Shown here: positions 17,250-26,246 of the stretch, one piece after another
Position numbering within the stretch: position 1 is the stretch's first letter
How the letters are laid out: each line of letters starts with the position of its first letter
Made by a program: the position numbers and the translations under genes
Notes under the pieces: model-generated
Told to the model about the DNA's origin: nothing
Seen by the model: the letters and a program-made list of their open reading frames with translations, nothing else
Database searches by the model: none
DNA from: DATELY01 sp035276085
GTDB lineage: Bacteria; Pseudomonadota; Gammaproteobacteria; Steroidobacterales; Steroidobacteraceae
DNA: 50,221 nucleotides
Direction of reading: 5' to 3'
Assembly: GCA_035276085.1 (NCBI GenBank)
Contig: DATELY010000221.1
Coordinates: forward strand, 1 to 50,221

Positions 17250-18197
17250 ATGTCCAGAAGCTCCGTCCGCACCCTCTCCATCGACGCGTCCCGCCGCGCA
17301 CATGCGCGCTGGTTTTTGGCGGCAGCCGTACTCTCCGTGGGCGCGGTCATTGGCCTCAAAGCACAGGCGTCTGCCCCGGCACTACCTGCCGCCGCACTGA
17401 CCTCGCCGTGGAATCTCCTGGGAGGTAACGCGGACGCGGAGCTGGCCGGCCCGCATGAGGCACGGCTCGGCGAGCTGTCGGATCAGGAGTACTTCTCTTA
17501 TAGCGGTGTCGGTGCCGTGATCTGCACGGTCAACGGCCAGAAACAGTCATCGACTGCCTTCCTCGTCGGCTCTTTCGACCTGGCCGTCACCGTCGCCCAC
17601 ACGTTCGTCTCCGGCGCCGTGCAAGCGAGCCCGACTGACTGCGTGTACACGAGCACGGACTCGACCGGTCAGATCCGCGAACGTCTGCCGGTGGCGTACT
17701 ACAAGTCGCAGTGGATCGAGGCGAACGCAGCGGGCGTGCCCGCGAAGGATCTTGCGGTACTGCGGCTCGCTCAGAAATCGGCGTTTGCACACCGCACCCT
17801 GCCGCTGGGCAAATTCTCGGGCACGGCTGCGCCGGTCACCCTGATCGGCTTCACGGCCGACATGGACACCGACACCTTCAAGCGCAAGTCGCGCGGCACG
17901 GTGTACGGCCGCGACACGGGCAAGAAAGCAGCGACGGCGGTGGCCGACATCTTCACGCACGACATGGACGCCGTGGACCTGGCCTCTGGCGCACCCGTGC
18001 TCGACGAGCGCTCGGGCGTCATCATCGGCGTGCACACGAGCTTGATGCCCTCGACGCTGCAGGCAACCGCGGAGCACACCGCCGTCGCCCCCGTCTCCAC
18101 CGCGCGCAATGCGCTGATCACCATGAACGCCTGGCTGGAGAACACGCTGCGCGCGGAGATTGCGCTCACGCTCTCGAAAGCGGACACCGCGCCATGA
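17250..18197 (+). CDS. exported trypsin-fold (S1-type) serine protease-like protein
   Basis: A 315-residue protein with an N-terminal export signal or anchor (basic start, hydrophobic 21-40, possible cleavage after AQA at 40). The chymotrypsin-type triad is readable: H117 in AVTVAHTF, D167 in AKDLAVLRL and S246 in LASGAPVLD, with the last strand GVIIGVHTS. The serine motif is ASGAPV rather than the usual GDSGGPV, so activity is likely but not proven. Cys92 and Cys131 could form a disulfide. Substrate unknown. The gene stands alone between repeat-bearing spacers; I keep the ATG at 17250, which lacks a strong ribosome binding site. Confidence 0.78.
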   Translation: MSRSSVRTLSIDASRRAHARWFLAAAVLSVGAVIGLKAQASAPALPAAALTSPWNLLGGNADAELAGPHEARLGELSDQEYFSYSGVGAVICTVNGQKQSSTAFLVGSFDLAVTVAHTFVSGAVQASPTDCVYTSTDSTGQIRERLPVAYYKSQWIEANAAGVPAKDLAVLRLAQKSAFAHRTLPLGKFSGTAAPVTLIGFTADMDTDTFKRKSRGTVYGRDTGKKAATAVADIFTHDMDAVDLASGAPVLDERSGVIIGVHTSLMPSTLQATAEHTAVAPVSTARNALITMNAWLENTLRAEIALTLSKADTAP

Positions 18198-18202
18198 ATT
18201 GA

Positions 18203-18252
18203 CCTGGGGCCTGGGACCTGGGACCTGGCCTCAAGCCTCAAGCCCCAGGCCC
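18203..18252. repeat. CTGGGAC heptamers with inverted arm
   Basis: Two CTGGGAC units (18211-18224) with flanking variants, and the inverted pair GGGCCTGGG (18207-18215) / CCCAGGCCC (18244-18252). TCAAGCC is also repeated (18231-18244). It lies between the protease gene and the sirtuin gene and is related to the repeat at 16893. Confidence 0.8.
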
Positions 18253-18290
18253 ATTTACACTCGAGCCTCCGTGTCGCGTAGAGCTCGATC

Positions 18291-19067
18291 ATGTCAGCCC
18301 CTGTCCTTCCGCCCGCCAGCGAGCATGACGTCGACCGCTTGACCACGCTGTTACGCGCCAGCACGCGCGCAGTCGTCTTCACCGGGGCTGGCATCAGCAC
18401 TGAATCGGGAATCCCGGATTTTCGTGGGCCGAACGGCGTGTGGACGCGCATGAAGCCGATCCATTTCCGCGAATTCATTGCCTCGCCACAAGCGCGGCAG
18501 GAAGCGTGGCGTCGACGCTTCAGTAACGAAGATGGCTGGGTGGGCGCGAAGCCGAATGCGGGGCACGCGGCCGTCGCACAGCTGGTCCACCTGCGCAAAG
18601 TCGCGGCCGTCATCACGCAGAACGTCGACAACCTGCATCAGGAATCGGGCATCGCGGCCGAGCAGGTGATCGAGCTGCACGGCAATGCCACGTACGCTCG
18701 CTGCCTCGAGTGCGGCATGCGCATCGAGCTGCAGGAGCTGCAAGCCGAGTTTCGCGACACCGGCACGGTCGGGCCGTGCAAGCGCTGCGGCGGCATCGTG
18801 AAGACCGCGACGATCTCCTTCGGTCAGAACATGCCCGCAATCGAGCTGCAACGCGCGGAAGCCGTCGCGACGAGTTGCGATCTCATGCTCGTGCTCGGCT
18901 CGTCCCTCTCGGTCTTTCCGGCTGCCGACATTCCCGTGCGCGCCAAGCATCGCGGTTCGCGGCTGGTCATCATCAATGCGGAAGCCACACAGATGGATCA
19001 TCTGGCGGAGTTGGTGATCCACGCCGGGATCGGCGCCACGTTGAGCGCGGCGGTGCAGAGAATCTGA
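18291..19067 (+). CDS. Sir2-family NAD-dependent protein deacylase (sirtuin)
   Basis: A 258-residue cytosolic sirtuin removing acyl groups from lysines with consumption of NAD. GAGISTESGIPDFRG (32-46) is the NAD-binding loop, TQNVDNLHQ (109-117) follows, and catalytic His130 is in ELHGN. The zinc site is C138-x2-C141 ... C163-x2-C166. The GSSLSVFPAADIP block completes the Rossmann fold. This is a canonical class of bacterial sirtuin; acyl specificity cannot be assigned from what I see. It appears monocistronic. Confidence 0.95.
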   Translation: MSAPVLPPASEHDVDRLTTLLRASTRAVVFTGAGISTESGIPDFRGPNGVWTRMKPIHFREFIASPQARQEAWRRRFSNEDGWVGAKPNAGHAAVAQLVHLRKVAAVITQNVDNLHQESGIAAEQVIELHGNATYARCLECGMRIELQELQAEFRDTGTVGPCKRCGGIVKTATISFGQNMPAIELQRAEAVATSCDLMLVLGSSLSVFPAADIPVRAKHRGSRLVIINAEATQMDHLAELVIHAGIGATLSAAVQRI

Positions 19068-19076
19068 TTCGGAAGC

Positions 19077-19285
19077 GCCCCCATCCTGTCCTTCTGATGT
19101 GCAGGGATGCACGAATGGCGCGGGCGCATGGATGCGCAGGAGCGGCCCCCGCTCCGCAAGGGAAGGGACGCCAACGCAGCTGCAGTGCTGCTTCCGAGTG
19201 AGCCGTAACGATTGCTTCGATAGTCGTTGTTGCGTCCCCTCCCTTGCGAAGCGCTTGCGAAGCGGGGGAGGGACAGGGTGGGGGC
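19077..19285. repeat. palindromic dispersed element, copy A
   Basis: The two ends are inverted relatives: GCCCCCATCCTGTCC at 19077 and GGACAGGGTGGGGGC at 19271-19285, and further inside GGGAAGGGACGC (around 19160-19171) against GCGTCCCCTCCC (around 19232-19243). The left arm carries about 50 extra bases. A second copy, with the arms in the opposite order, lies at 23853-24035. It resembles REP/BIME-type elements. It fills the spacer between the convergent sirtuin and mltB genes. Confidence 0.88.
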
Positions 19286-19348
19286 TTTCAATGTGTGCAC
19301 CGCATACGCCGCAGCCCCCGGGACGAAATCACCGGCAGTATCGCTGCT

Positions 19349-20539
19349 TCAGCTCACACCCAACGCCGCCAACACCTCCGCATCGGGATAGCCATCCGCC
19401 ACCAGCTTGCGCGCTTGCTGAAACGCACGAATCGCCTTGCGCGTGCCGGGGCCGAGCACGCCATCGGCGTTGCCGGCGTCGAAGCCCAGCTCGGTCAACT
19501 TGGTTTGTAGCGCGAGCACCTGATCGCGGTGGAGTCGAACGGCATTCGCTGGCGGTGGATTACGCAGCTCGGGCGCGCCTGAAATGCGCTCGGCAAGCAG
19601 TCCAACAGCCAATGCGTACAGCTCGGAGCGATTCCAGCGCATGATGACGTGGAAGTTGTCGTAGACCAGGAAGGCTGGCCCGCGATGGCCCGCAGGCACG
19701 AACAACGATGCCTGCAGATCCTGTCGCGGCAGCGCATGTCCGTGCGCATCCTTGATGCCGAGCTCGCGCCATTCCTTCAACGCACGCGCCTGATCGAGAC
19801 CGGCTTGCTCGAACGCGAACTGCTTGGGCAACTGCACCTCACGGCCCCAGCGCACGCCCTCCTGCCAACCGAGCGACTGGAGAAAGCCACCCGCCGACGT
19901 CAACGCGTCGGGGATGCTGCGCCACAAGTCGATGCGTCGATCGCCATCGCCATCCACGCCGTATTTGAGGTAAGCGCTCGGCATGAACTGCGTCTGGCCC
20001 ATGGCACCGGCCCACGAGCCCACCATGTTCGCCACTTCGATGTCGCCGCGATTGAGGATGCGCAGTGCGTTCAGCAGCTCCGTCGTGAAGTATTCGCTGC
20101 GACGCTCATCGCATGCCAGGGTCGTCAGCGAGTTCATCACCGGGATGGCGCCGACGTTCTTGCCGAAATTGGTTTCCAGGCCCCAGAACGCCACCAGGTA
20201 CTGCGGCTGCACGCCATGTTCCCGCGCCACCCGCTGCAAGAGACTGCGATGCTTCCGCATCAGCTCCCGACCCTGCTCGATGCGATCGGCCGTGAGGCGG
20301 CGATTCAGATAGTTCGCAAGGGTCTCGGTGAACTCGGGCTGGCGCCGGTCGAGATCGATCACTCGCTGCTCGTACTGCGCATTGGCCAGCGCGCTGTCGA
20401 CGATCGATTGCGCGATGCCTTCGCGGCTGGCGCGCGCCTGCAAGCCCTGGAGGCACTGGGAGAACGTCGTTTCATCGGCGGCCGCGGGCAAAGCGAAAGT
20501 CATCGCAACGAAGGCGGTGATGGCGGTGGTCAATTTCAT
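19349..20539 (-). CDS. mltB: membrane-bound lytic murein transglycosylase B with peptidoglycan-binding domain
   Basis: A 396-residue periplasmic enzyme that cleaves glycan strands of peptidoglycan to 1,6-anhydro products. A Sec signal peptide (1-20, ALPAAAD) has no lipobox, so it is probably soluble. The MltB fold has catalytic Glu122 in FWGLETNFGK, followed by SWAGAMGQTQFMPSAY. A C-terminal PG_binding_1 domain (about 340-396, LGFDAGNADGVLGPGTRKAI) is appended. The chosen ATG at 20539 starts the signal peptide; the open frame begins eight codons earlier. It lies 39 bases after apbE and is probably cotranscribed. Confidence 0.93.
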   Translation of the reverse strand: MKLTTAITAFVAMTFALPAAADETTFSQCLQGLQARASREGIAQSIVDSALANAQYEQRVIDLDRRQPEFTETLANYLNRRLTADRIEQGRELMRKHRSLLQRVAREHGVQPQYLVAFWGLETNFGKNVGAIPVMNSLTTLACDERRSEYFTTELLNALRILNRGDIEVANMVGSWAGAMGQTQFMPSAYLKYGVDGDGDRRIDLWRSIPDALTSAGGFLQSLGWQEGVRWGREVQLPKQFAFEQAGLDQARALKEWRELGIKDAHGHALPRQDLQASLFVPAGHRGPAFLVYDNFHVIMRWNRSELYALAVGLLAERISGAPELRNPPPANAVRLHRDQVLALQTKLTELGFDAGNADGVLGPGTRKAIRAFQQARKLVADGYPDAEVLAALGVS

Positions 20540-20578
20540 GGCGCGAAGATACTGCCCAAGCACGTGAGGACAAGAGCA

Positions 20579-21640
20579 CTAGCTCGCATTTTGCTGTCGC
20601 GTGTTGGCCTGCGCGCGATACGGCTCAAAGGCGGGGGAGGCATGCTCGCGCAGGCCCTGGCCGTCAAAGAGCAAGAACAGCACGGCGAGGTGGCGTCGCG
20701 CAGCCAGGGCCAAGCCTTCTTTCTCGCCCAGCACGAAGAGTGCCGTTGACCACCCATCGGCCTGTGCAGCCGTGGGCGCGATCACGATCACGGCCGCAGT
20801 GGCCAATGACGCGGGGTATCCCGATCGCGGATCGATCAGGTGCGAGTAGCGCTGACCGTCCAAGATGCGGAAGTGACGATAGCCACCCGATGTGGAAACG
20901 GCGCCGCCACTCAACTCGACGGCCGAATACGGCACCTGCTCTTCATGCCGGGGATCGTCGATGGCGATGCGCCACGGCTCATCATTGCCATTGTGACCGC
21001 TGACCCGGATCTCACCTCCGATATCGACCAGATAGTTGCGCACGCCCCGCCGCTCCAGCAGCGCACCGATGCGATCGACGGCATGTCCCGGCGCAATCGC
21101 ATTCAAGTCGACCTCCACGTCGGGACGCAGTTTGCGTACCCGTGGCGGTGACAGTTCGACGTGCAGTTGGTTTCCACCACGCCGCTCCAGCAACTGCTGC
21201 AACTCGTGTGGTGTGGGTGCGTCCGCCACCTCGCCGCGCGGCCCGAAGCCCCACGCATCGACCAATGGCGCGACGGTCACATCGAATGCGCCGCCGGACA
21301 CCGCATTGAGCGCCATGGATTCGCTCAGCAGCTGTGCGAACTCAGGCGAGGCCGCTCGCTCAGCCGTCGAACGCGACTCATTGAAGCGCGATAGCTCCGA
21401 GTCGGGTCGATAGCGCGACATCTGCGTATCCACGCGCGTGAGCTCGGCGTCGATGTCACGGCGTAACGTGAAAGCAGCGGGTGTGTGGCCTTCCGCAATC
21501 CAGCGCACGGTGTACATCGTCCCCATCGTTGGACCGGATAGCACGAGTGTTTCGGGCACACGCGCACACGCGCTCAATGCGAGCACGCACAGCACCACAC
21601 ACCGTTGCGTCTTCCATCCCATGCTGCTGATCAGTGACAT
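20579..21640 (-). CDS. apbE: FAD:protein FMN transferase
   Basis: A 353-residue periplasmic lipoprotein that attaches FMN from FAD to threonine residues of flavoproteins. The lipobox is LSAC (Cys25). Family blocks: MGTMYTVR, GGAFDVTVAPLVDAWGFG, VDLNAIAPGHAVDRIG, YLVDIGGEIRVSG, and AVSTSGGYRHF with YSHLIDPRSGYP. The usual DLGGIAKG segment reads DLNAIAPG, as in many ApbE proteins. No Nqr, Rnf or other known flavinylation target is in the window. It is upstream of mltB on the same strand. Confidence 0.95.
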   Translation of the reverse strand: MSLISSMGWKTQRCVVLCVLALSACARVPETLVLSGPTMGTMYTVRWIAEGHTPAAFTLRRDIDAELTRVDTQMSRYRPDSELSRFNESRSTAERAASPEFAQLLSESMALNAVSGGAFDVTVAPLVDAWGFGPRGEVADAPTPHELQQLLERRGGNQLHVELSPPRVRKLRPDVEVDLNAIAPGHAVDRIGALLERRGVRNYLVDIGGEIRVSGHNGNDEPWRIAIDDPRHEEQVPYSAVELSGGAVSTSGGYRHFRILDGQRYSHLIDPRSGYPASLATAAVIVIAPTAAQADGWSTALFVLGEKEGLALAARRHLAVLFLLFDGQGLREHASPAFEPYRAQANTRQQNAS

Positions 21641-21952
21641 GTGACCTTCATGCGTGCCGCTTACGCTGCTCCATGTGCGAGCAGTCGGCGCTTTGCGCTG
21701 CGCAGTTTAGTAGCAGTTGGCATGCCGGGTTTTTCTATTTTGTATTTGTTCGACTGACAGCTTTTTTCCAGCACAGCAGTTATGTTCGCGCGCGACAAAA
21801 GTCTGCGAACTTGGAATGAATGTTGCTTCGAAGAATTTGAAGGGCTGAAGGTTTTTGTAGTCCATCAGCGCTGTTGTGGATTGGGGACATGGGGGCGGCA
21901 CCGGCACGGGCATCGATGAACGTGCTGGCTCATAGCTGCGAGGAGAGACGAC
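21641..21952. other. AT-richer leader region before the polysaccharide operon
   Basis: These 312 bases separate apbE (minus) from the first plus-strand gene of the polysaccharide locus. 21705-21870 is much richer in A and T than its surroundings, with T runs at 21730 and 21762, and so is the best candidate for the operon promoter. It includes GTTCGC...GCGAAC arms (21784-21810) around a TCGCGCGCGA palindrome (21786-21795) that could be an operator. I could not confirm a sigma-70 or sigma-54 promoter. Confidence 0.45.
21941..21945 (+). promoter_or_regulatory. ribosome binding site of the small exported protein gene
   Basis: AGGAG lies seven bases ahead of the ATG at 21953. This strong site is a main reason to accept the small gene as real. 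Confidence 0.75.
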
Positions 21953-22285
21953 ATGCGCGTCGCCGCGAGAGTTCTATTCTTGGGCTTGGCAATTGGTATG
22001 TTGGGAGCTGCAGATGCGAGAGCACCGGAGCTTAATGGTGCTCCAACCGGCTTGGCTGGCGTGGCACATCCGCCTGCGCTCGGCTCCGTATCGATCGCTC
22101 CTGACCGCGCCGAGCAACCACTCGTTCAACTCGATGCTGCCACGCCGTCCACTGCTACGGCGGATGCATCCACACTGGATTTTTGGCTCTTGGGCGGTGT
22201 TTGCGTCGGACTCATCGCCTATCAACTGCGTCGTAAGCATCGATTGTTGAGACCGCAGCCGTTCAAGTTGCGGCCGGACCTCTGA
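21953..22285 (+). CDS. small exported protein with PEP-CTERM-like tail
   Basis: A 110-residue protein with no recognised domain. It has a signal peptide (1-23, ending ADARA), an extracytoplasmic low-complexity middle rich in Ala/Pro/Thr, then STLDFWLLGGVCVGLIAY (about 72-90), a membrane segment followed by a basic stretch QLRRKHRLLRPQ. The order small-residue/STL, helix, RR cluster resembles a PEP-CTERM sorting tail, but the Pro-Glu-Pro signature is absent and the basic tail is unusually long. It has a strong ribosome binding site and stands at the head of an Eps-type locus. It could instead be a simple bitopic membrane protein; the function is unknown. Confidence 0.7.
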   Translation: MRVAARVLFLGLAIGMLGAADARAPELNGAPTGLAGVAHPPALGSVSIAPDRAEQPLVQLDAATPSTATADASTLDFWLLGGVCVGLIAYQLRRKHRLLRPQPFKLRPDL

Positions 22286-22378
22286 CCGCAGCGTGCCGGT
22301 GGTGTCGATCGAGCCAACGGACACTGACGCGAGAATCCGCGCAGTGATCTCCCGCTTCATCCTACGGAAGTGCTCACC

Positions 22379-23794
<1,416 letters not shown>

Positions 23795-23805
23795 GGGTGA
23801 CGCGC

Positions 23806-24888
23806 ATGAACCACGCGATCCCAACTGAAGACATGGCACTCACTCAACCCAAGCGTCCCTTCCCTCGCGCTGAGCGGGGGCCGCTCCTGCGCATCCGTGC
23901 GCTCGCGGCATTCGTGCGTCCTGCACATCAGAAGGACAGGATGGGGGCTGCGGAGATACCGAGTGCATTGACACAGCGTCTGCCCCCACCCTGTCCCTCC
24001 CCCGCTTCGCTGTCGCTACGCAAGGGAGGGGACGCGCAACTCGGCTGCGGCAGTCACTACTCCCGACGGGAGGCGCTCGGCCACCGTCGTCCGTTACTGG
24101 CGTTCTTGTTCTTCTGTCTCGTCCAACTGCTCTTCACGACGAGTTACGCCACCGGCGAAGACAAAGCCGCACCCGCCGATTACCGCCTCGGCGCCGGCGA
24201 TCTGCTACGCATCTCCGTGTTCGGCGCACCCGAGCTCGCCACCGAAGCGCGCGTCAGCCAGAGCGGCAGCATCAGCTTCCCGCTCGTCGGCGAGATCACG
24301 GTGTCGCAACTCTCTGCGCGGCAGGTCGAATCCATGCTGACGGCGCATCTCGAGCAAGGCGGCTTCCTGCGCAGTCCGCAGGTATCCGTTTACGTGCTCG
24401 AGTATCAGAGCCAGATGATCTCCGTGATGGGACACGTGGCGAAACCTGGCCAATACGCCCTGCAACGTGCAAGCCGCGTGCTCGACGTGCTCGCCACCGC
24501 GGGCGGTCCAATCAATGCGGAAGCCGCCGACACCGCAAACCTCATTCGCCCGGACGGCACCAAGGCCAGCATTGATCTCGTCGCGCTCTTCAGCGGCGAT
24601 CCCGCGCAGAACGTCCTGGTGAGCGGTGGCGACACGTTGTATGTGCCGCGCGCTGCGCAGTTCTACGTGTACGGCGAGGTGCAGAAGCCCGGGATGTACA
24701 AGCTCGAACGCAACATGACGGTGTCGCGCGCGATCTCGGCGGGCGGTGGGCTCACCGCGCGCGGATCCGAACGTCACGTGCTGATCAAACGGCGCGCCGC
24801 CGATGGCAAGGAGCAGGACTTCGATGCACGCGGCACCGACCTGCTCAAACCCGACGACGTCCTGCTGGTGAAAGAAGGATGGTTCTGA
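23806..24888 (+). CDS. epsE: Wza/EpsE-type polysaccharide export protein with repeat-derived N-terminus
   Basis: An outer-membrane/periplasmic export protein: Poly_export domain (DYRLGAGDLLRISVFG) and two SLBB domains (MGHVAKPGQYALQR and GEVQKPGMYKLERN). The length from 23806 is 360 residues. GAGGGTGA just upstream makes 23806 the natural start, but codons from 23853 to 24035 read through a copy of the dispersed palindromic element, adding about 61 residues of repeat-encoded peptide before the signal peptide (RRPLLAFLFFCLVQLLFTTSYA). The mature protein looks normal. Other ATGs (23833, 23941) also lie upstream of or in the repeat; no ATG follows it before the signal peptide. The stop overlaps the epsF start by one base. 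Confidence 0.88.
   Translation: MNHAIPTEDMALTQPKRPFPRAERGPLLRIRALAAFVRPAHQKDRMGAAEIPSALTQRLPPPCPSPASLSLRKGGDAQLGCGSHYSRREALGHRRPLLAFLFFCLVQLLFTTSYATGEDKAAPADYRLGAGDLLRISVFGAPELATEARVSQSGSISFPLVGEITVSQLSARQVESMLTAHLEQGGFLRSPQVSVYVLEYQSQMISVMGHVAKPGQYALQRASRVLDVLATAGGPINAEAADTANLIRPDGTKASIDLVALFSGDPAQNVLVSGGDTLYVPRAAQFYVYGEVQKPGMYKLERNMTVSRAISAGGGLTARGSERHVLIKRRAADGKEQDFDARGTDLLKPDDVLLVKEGWF
23853..24035. repeat. palindromic dispersed element, copy B, inside epsE
   Basis: Arms GCGTCCCTTCCCTCGCG at 23853 and AAGGGAGGGGACGC ending at 24035, with the inner inverted pair GGACAGGATGGGGGC / GCCCCCACCCTGTCC on either side of a 33-base loop. About 80 bases of its left half (through CGCTCCTGCGCATCCGTGCG and CTGCACATCAGAAGGACAGG) are nearly identical, in reverse complement, to copy A at 19077-19285. 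The length as bounded here is 183 bases, a multiple of three, and it contains no stop in the epsE frame. Confidence 0.88.
24875..24879 (+). promoter_or_regulatory. ribosome binding site deciding the epsF start
   Basis: AAGGA eight bases before the ATG at 24888 favours that start over the in-frame ATG at 24879, which overlaps the site itself. Confidence 0.65.
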
Positions 24889-26237
24889 TGCCGCTGTCGC
24901 AACTCCTCCGGCTGATCTGGGCGCGCAGGCACATCATGCTGCTCATCGCAGCGCTCGTGAGCAGCGTCGTGCTGGCCGTCAATCTGCTGCTGCCACGCAC
25001 ATACGTCAGCACGACCTCGGTCGTCGTGAACTCGAAAAACGTCGATCCGATCAGCGGCCAGACCATGCCGCTGCAGAGCGCGCAGATCGCGACCCAGCTC
25101 GACGTGATCGGCAGTCGCAATGTGGCGTTGAAAGTGGTGGATGCGTTGAAGCTCACGCATGAGCCACGGATGTGGCCGGACGCAACGGACGCCGTGCACA
25201 CGCCGGGCCGCGAAGCGCTCGCCGGACAGCTGCTCAAGAACCTGCGCGTGCTGCCCGCGCGCGACAGCACCGTGATCACGATCGAATTCGCCCATCGCGA
25301 CCGCCAGTTGTCGGCGGCGATCGCCAATGGTTTCGCGGACGCCTATTTGCAAACCAACCTGGAGCTGCGCCTGGATCCGGCGAAGCGGCAGTCGACCTGG
25401 TTCGACGAACAGCTGCGCGACCTACGCAAGACGTTGGAAGTGGCGCGTCAGTATCTGTCGGACTATCAGCGCACGCACGGCATCGTCGGCACCGATGAGC
25501 GTCTCGATGTGGAGCGCGCGCGGCTCGATGAGATCTCGCGCCAACTGGCGGAAGCGCAACGCGACGCATCTGTGGCGGAGAGCCGCGCGCAGCAGATGAC
25601 GCATGCGCTGAAGAGCAATCAGCTCGAGGAACTGCCCGAGATCATGGGCAACACGCTGCTGCAGAGCCTGAAGAGCGACTTGGTACGTGCCGAAGCGAAA
25701 CTTGCGGATCTGGGACAGCGTTACGACACGAACTATCCGCCTTATCGCAGCGCGCAGGCAGAAGTGAACTCCTTGTCCGGCAAGCTGCGCGCGGAAATCG
25801 AGAAGGCACGCGGCTCCATCGAGCAAAGCCTGCAGATCGCCACGGAACAGGCACGACAGATCCAGCATTCGTTCGATGCGCAGAAGGCGCGTGTCCTGCA
25901 ATTGCAACGCGAGCGTGATGAAGCGGCAGTCCTCAACCGCGAAGCCGAGAACGCACAACGCGCCTACGACTCGGCTCTGCAGCGCGCAGGGCAAGTGCGC
26001 ATGGAAAGCCAGCTCGATCTGGCGAATGTGGCGGTGCTCGACCGTGCGGCGGTGCCACGCTCGCCGGCTCGACCGCGAGTGCCACTGAACGTGGCGCTCG
26101 GCCTGGCTCTCGGCTGCATGCTGGGCGCCGCAGTGGCGCTGCTGCTGGAGCTGACGGATCGACGCCTGCGCTCGCGCACCGATCTCATCGGCGCGCTCGG
26201 CCTTCCCGTTCTGGCCGAAGTGCCGACGGCCCGCTAA
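24888..26237 (+). CDS. epsF: chain-length determinant protein EpsF (Wzz/PCP family)
   Basis: A 449-residue polysaccharide co-polymerase in the inner membrane that sets polymer length and links polymerisation to export. It has two membrane helices (about 12-33 and 400-425), a Wzz domain after the first helix and a long periplasmic coiled coil between them (about 165-385, for example LDEISRQLAEAQRDASVAE and IQHSFDAQKARVLQLQRERD). The proline-rich PRSPARPRVPLN precedes the second helix, as in the family. There is no kinase domain; the kinase-like partner is the next gene. It matches the EpsF proteins of methanolan-type loci. Confidence 0.92.
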   Translation: MPLSQLLRLIWARRHIMLLIAALVSSVVLAVNLLLPRTYVSTTSVVVNSKNVDPISGQTMPLQSAQIATQLDVIGSRNVALKVVDALKLTHEPRMWPDATDAVHTPGREALAGQLLKNLRVLPARDSTVITIEFAHRDRQLSAAIANGFADAYLQTNLELRLDPAKRQSTWFDEQLRDLRKTLEVARQYLSDYQRTHGIVGTDERLDVERARLDEISRQLAEAQRDASVAESRAQQMTHALKSNQLEELPEIMGNTLLQSLKSDLVRAEAKLADLGQRYDTNYPPYRSAQAEVNSLSGKLRAEIEKARGSIEQSLQIATEQARQIQHSFDAQKARVLQLQRERDEAAVLNREAENAQRAYDSALQRAGQVRMESQLDLANVAVLDRAAVPRSPARPRVPLNVALGLALGCMLGAAVALLLELTDRRLRSRTDLIGALGLPVLAEVPTAR

Positions 26238-26246
26238 GGAGCAGCC

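Noticed and set aside
21718..21735. Possible sigma-54 promoter (TGGCATG) ahead of the polysaccharide locus
   Set aside because: The -12 GC element is absent at the required distance; the sequence there is a T run.
21931..21947. Second sigma-54-like match (TGGCTC...TGCGAG)
   Set aside because: GG to GC spacing is one base too short and it would place the transcript start on the ribosome binding site.
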